Shown: positions 61,527 through 64,000 of the stretch, piece after piece
How the letters are laid out: every line of letters begins with the position of its first letter
How positions within the stretch are numbered: position 1 is the first letter of the stretch
Assembly: GCF_030063445.1 (NCBI RefSeq)
Contig: NZ_JASITD010000004.1
Location: 1-64,000 of the forward strand
DNA from: Hymenobacter sp. H14-R3
GTDB taxonomy: Bacteria; Bacteroidota; Bacteroidia; Cytophagales; Hymenobacteraceae
DNA length: 64,000 nt
Direction of reading: 5' to 3'
The notes under the pieces: model-generated
What the model saw: the letters and a program-made list of their open reading frames with translations, nothing else
Database searches by the model: none
Told to the model about the DNA's origin: nothing
Translations under genes and position numbers: made by a program

Positions 61527-62630
61527 TCACGCGTAAAACCCGTGTACTGCCGCCGACACCTTTTCCACCTGCTCCTCGCTCATACCGGGCCACATAGGCA
61601 GACTCAGGGCGGTATCGGCAATTTCCTCAGCGATGGGGAAGGCTCTGGCGGGCATGTTCAGGTGGGCATATGCCTGCTGCCGGTGCGGAGGCACGGGGTA
61701 GTGGATGAGGGTGCCCACGCCCCGGTCGGTGAGGTACTGCTGCAACGCCGCCCGGCGGGCCGTGCGCACCACGTAGAGATGGTAAACGTGGGTAGCACCC
61801 TCGGCAATAACGGGCAGCACGAGGTCGCCCAGACCGGCCAGATGCGCGTCGTACCAGACCGCTACTTGCTGACGCTGCCGCGTCCACTCGGGCAGATACT
61901 CGAGTTTCACCCGCAACACGGCGGCTTGTAGCTCGTCGAGGCGCGAGTTCTGACCAATTACCTCGTTGTAGTATTTCTGCTGCGAGCCGTAGTTGCGCAG
62001 GGTGCGGATTTTAGTATTCAACGCTTCGTCGTTGGTCGTCACGGCCCCAGCGTCGCCCAGAGCCCCTAGGTTCTTGCCGGGGTAAAAGCTCGTGCCACTG
62101 GCAGCGCCAAAGCTACCGGTGAGGCCACCCTCCCAGGCCGCGCCCTGCGCCTGGGCGTTGTCTTCCACCACCCACAGGCCATGTTTCTGTGCCACGGCCA
62201 TTATCAGGCCCATCTCGCAGGCCTGCCCGTAGAGGTGGACTGGCATAATGCCCTTGGTGCGCGGCGTAATAGCCGCTTCAATCAGGGCCGGGTCGAGGTT
62301 GTAGGTATGGAGATTGGGCTCGACGGGTACTGGCACGCCACCCACGTACGACACGGCCAGCCAAGTAGCAATATAAGTATTGCTGGGCACGATGACCTCG
62401 TCGCCGGGCTGTACATTCAGGGCCAGCAGGGCCAAGTGCAGCGCATCCAGGCCATTGGCTACGCCAGTGGTATGCGCCACTTGGTTGAAGGCGCTGTATT
62501 CGGATTCAAAAGTCTTAACTTGTTCCCCCAGTATATACCATTGCTTGTCATAAACATCAGCGATAACCGCCAATACTTCGGCGCGAATGGGGTCGTGCTG
62601 GGGGGAAAAAGAGAGAAAAGGAACGTTCAT
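61527..62630 (-). CDS. DegT/DnrJ-family sugar 3-aminotransferase (FdtB/QdtB-like)
   Basis: 367 residues. [40 protein letters not shown] and [16 protein letters not shown] with Lys186 are typical of the FdtB/QdtB group, which aminates dTDP-3-keto-6-deoxyhexoses to Fuc3N or Qui3N. The required ketoisomerase (FdtA/QdtA) is not in the window. It is the first gene of the - strand locus; a TATCTTTG box lies 32 bp upstream (62662-62669) and an IS5 relic begins about 180 bp upstream. Confidence 0.87.
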   Translation of the reverse strand: MNVPFLSFSPQHDPIRAEVLAVIADVYDKQWYILGEQVKTFESEYSAFNQVAHTTGVANGLDALHLALLALNVQPGDEVIVPSNTYIATWLAVSYVGGVPVPVEPNLHTYNLDPALIEAAITPRTKGIMPVHLYGQACEMGLIMAVAQKHGLWVVEDNAQAQGAAWEGGLTGSFGAASGTSFYPGKNLGALGDAGAVTTNDEALNTKIRTLRNYGSQQKYYNEVIGQNSRLDELQAAVLRVKLEYLPEWTRQRQQVAVWYDAHLAGLGDLVLPVIAEGATHVYHLYVVRTARRAALQQYLTDRGVGTLIHYPVPPHRQQAYAHLNMPARAFPIAEEIADTALSLPMWPGMSEEQVEKVSAAVHGFYA

Positions 62631-62661
62631 TTAGTAACTACGGCGACTAAAGTGGAGGATG

Positions 62662-62669
62662 CAAAGATA
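62662..62669 (-). promoter_or_regulatory. candidate -7 box (TATCTTTG) for the polysaccharide operon
   Basis: Exact TAnnTTTG match on the reverse strand, 31 bp before the ATG at 62630. It is the likely start of the long - strand transcription unit. No strong -33 box is seen. Confidence 0.5.
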
Positions 62670-62793
62670 CGCACCACCCGTTGGCAACCGCATAATTGCA
62701 ACTCTTCCGCTATCTCTGGTGGCTCCCCTACTTGCCCACACGCCTGAGACCAGCAGGCTGAATTGTTCAGAAGCTGATAAAGTTATTCAAGCG

Positions 62794-62825
62794 TAGAACA
62801 GGTGCTTTACAAGGAACCTGTTCTA
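62794..62825. repeat. 10-bp inverted repeat at the left end of the IS relic
   Basis: TAGAACAGGT (62794-62803) and ACCTGTTCTA (62816-62825) pair perfectly around 12 nt. The right arm coincides with the putative left terminal repeat of the IS5 relic (GAACCTGTTCTAGGT), so this may be part of the insertion target or end structure. Confidence 0.45.
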
Positions 62826-63755
62826 GGTTTCTGGGAGCAGATGGGTGTCATGCACGAAGACTCCCAAAGAAGTCGGAAATTTGGGGTGCGACCCACTCAA
62901 ATTCCTTCCTTCGATGGAAGTCCTGCGCAAAGATATTATTCGTACCTGGATACTGCCCTACCTGAGCATCGGCACCCACAGGCCAGCTTGTCAAGCCGAC
63001 CTGCTGGGGGTGGTGAAACTCATTTTGTACAAGCTTAAAACTGGCTGCCAGTGGCGACAACTACCACTTAAACAGTTTTTTAACGAGAATTTTCTGAGTT
63101 GGGAGAGCATGTATTACCGCTTTAATGAATAGCGCAAGGACGGCTCGTGGAAGAAGCGCTGGGTAATGCAGCTGCAGCTGCATAAGGCGCGCCTGGATTT
63201 GTCAAGCATTCAACCCGATGGTAGCCATACCCGCACCCACAACAGGGGGGCGGCCATCGGCTACCAGGGGCGTAAAGCCGCCCGCACGACCAACCTGCTT
63301 TTATGGCCGGTAGGACGGGCCAGCCCCTGGCCTGCGCCAGTCCGCAGGCCGGCAACTACCATAACCTGTTTGCCATCGAAACCTCGTCCGGGGAGTTGTG
63401 CGCGCTGGTGGAAGCAGCCCAGATTTCGCTCGAAGGTTTCTTTCTTAATGCGGATAGCGGCTTTGATGCTCAAGCATTACGCGATGATTGCTTCCGCCGG
63501 GGCATTGAAGCCAACATCGCCTTGAATCCAAGCTCCCGCACCAGTGAAGCCGCTCAGGACACTTATACTGACTGACCCCGAACTCTACCCCGAACGCACG
63601 GCCATTGAGCGCACCAATGCCTGGCTCGACAGCTTCAAAACCCTACTCGTCCGCTACGAAACCACCGTGGATAACTGGCTCGCTTTCCATTTTCTGGCGT
63701 TTACCGTCCTGCTACTCCGGAAAATACCCTTAGAACCCGAACTTTAAACAGGCTC
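62814..63755 (+). mobile_element. decayed IS5-family insertion sequence
   Basis: Ends inferred by sequence: left GAACCTGTTCTAGGTTT (62814 on), right, on the reverse strand, GAGCCTGTTTAAAGTTC (63755 back), agreeing at 11 of 17 positions (GA-CCTGTT--A-GTT). The length of about 940 bp and the transposase content fit an IS5-family element (ISL2/IS427-like layout). Exact termini are a guess because no intact copy is in the window. No target duplication could be established. Confidence 0.55.
62914..63747 (+). pseudogene. IS5-family transposase, frameshifted and interrupted
   Basis: The first part (from ATG 62914, MEVLRKDIIRTWILPYLS) includes the N-terminal DUF4096-type region up to TGCQWRQLPLK. 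It stops at a TAG (63130-63132) where related proteins have Trp, so a single base change can explain it. The frame continues with DGSHTRTHNRGAAIGYQGRK, shifts near 63300, continues with GQPLACASPQAGN (the DDE core) and shifts again near 63560 to end with YPERTAIERTNAWLDSFKTL. Because the second shift restores the first frame, the loss came by small indels. It cannot make an active transposase. Confidence 0.85.
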
Positions 63756-64000
63756 AAGTAAAAGCTTCGCTGAAGAACCGCCGTAAGTATCAGCCGTACG
63801 GTGTTAACTGTATGGGCACCTATTCATCGCTGGCCGGCTCACCAAGATTACAAATAACTTATTACCTGCTGTTATACAACTATGCTATACATCAAGCGGC
63901 AAGATGGCAGCATCATTTCGGGCTTGGCACCGCTCATTTAAAACAAGCGCCGATACTCTGCGAATCTGATTAGATTGTCAATTCTTTATAACCAACAGGC
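63756..64000. other. right-edge sequence, no gene seen
   Basis: 245 bases beyond the IS relic, richer in A+T than average. No open frame resembles a protein family. CTCTGCGAATCTGATT (63956-63971) is close to the TTTCGCAGATT-type repeats, and the 17-bp tcaattctttataacca (63978-63994) repeats a stretch at 206-222. Confidence 0.3.

Noticed and set aside
63166..63525. Separate 119-codon gene inside the right IS element
   Set aside because: It is one frame segment of the broken transposase; the reading continues the interrupted DDE protein.

Overview
The window is a G+C-rich bacterial chromosome segment that looks like a Hymenobacter-type member of the Bacteroidota (Cytophagales). This rests on: start codons mostly without Shine-Dalgarno sequences; several TAnnTTTG boxes of the Bacteroidota -7 promoter type just upstream of genes; a BshA (bacillithiol) gene; a membrane pyrophosphatase; and many small protein families typical of that phylum. 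The genus is an inference from overall gene style, not from a marker gene. No rRNA, tRNA or CRISPR array was found.

From 0 to 39 kb the content is mostly household and exported-enzyme genes. The end of an IS5-type transposase sits at the left edge. It is followed by an exported S9 peptidase, nuoL-nuoK, an ECF sigma/small membrane protein pair, two rhomboid proteases, mutL, a GH3 plus beta-lactamase-fold fusion enzyme, two envelope proteins, and M1, M28 and DUF885 peptidases. Next come bshA, a 5'-nucleotidase, an A-type Fe-S carrier, a ChaN-like protein, an ABC exporter pair, a second ECF sigma/membrane partner pair, grpE-dnaJ, obgE, adk, hpt, an exported GH5 glycoside hydrolase, a K+-dependent-type membrane pyrophosphatase and an M42-like aminopeptidase.

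From 39.4 to 62.7 kb lies a cell-surface polysaccharide locus. A TPR protein and a multi-pass membrane protein (a possible polymerase) are on the + strand. About 17 genes then run on the - strand from a promoter near 62,665 down to 42,613. They supply activated deoxy/amino sugars (three different DegT-family sugar aminotransferases, a WecD-like N-acetyltransferase, Gmd and Fcl for GDP-L-fucose, a dTDP-rhamnose-4-epimerase-like SDR, a hexapeptide acyltransferase). They also supply a Wzx-type flippase and eight intact glycosyltransferases, one of the STELLO/DUF288 type. A 55-codon stump of a further GT2 gene lies in the middle. RmlA/RmlB, an initiating phosphosugar transferase and Wza/Wzc are not in the window, so the pathway must be completed elsewhere.

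The right edge holds a decayed IS5-family element (one nonsense codon, two frameshifts) directly upstream of the polysaccharide locus. Many intergenic gaps contain long inverted repeats that fall into a few recurring families (REPIN/MITE-like), several of which also act as likely transcription terminators.
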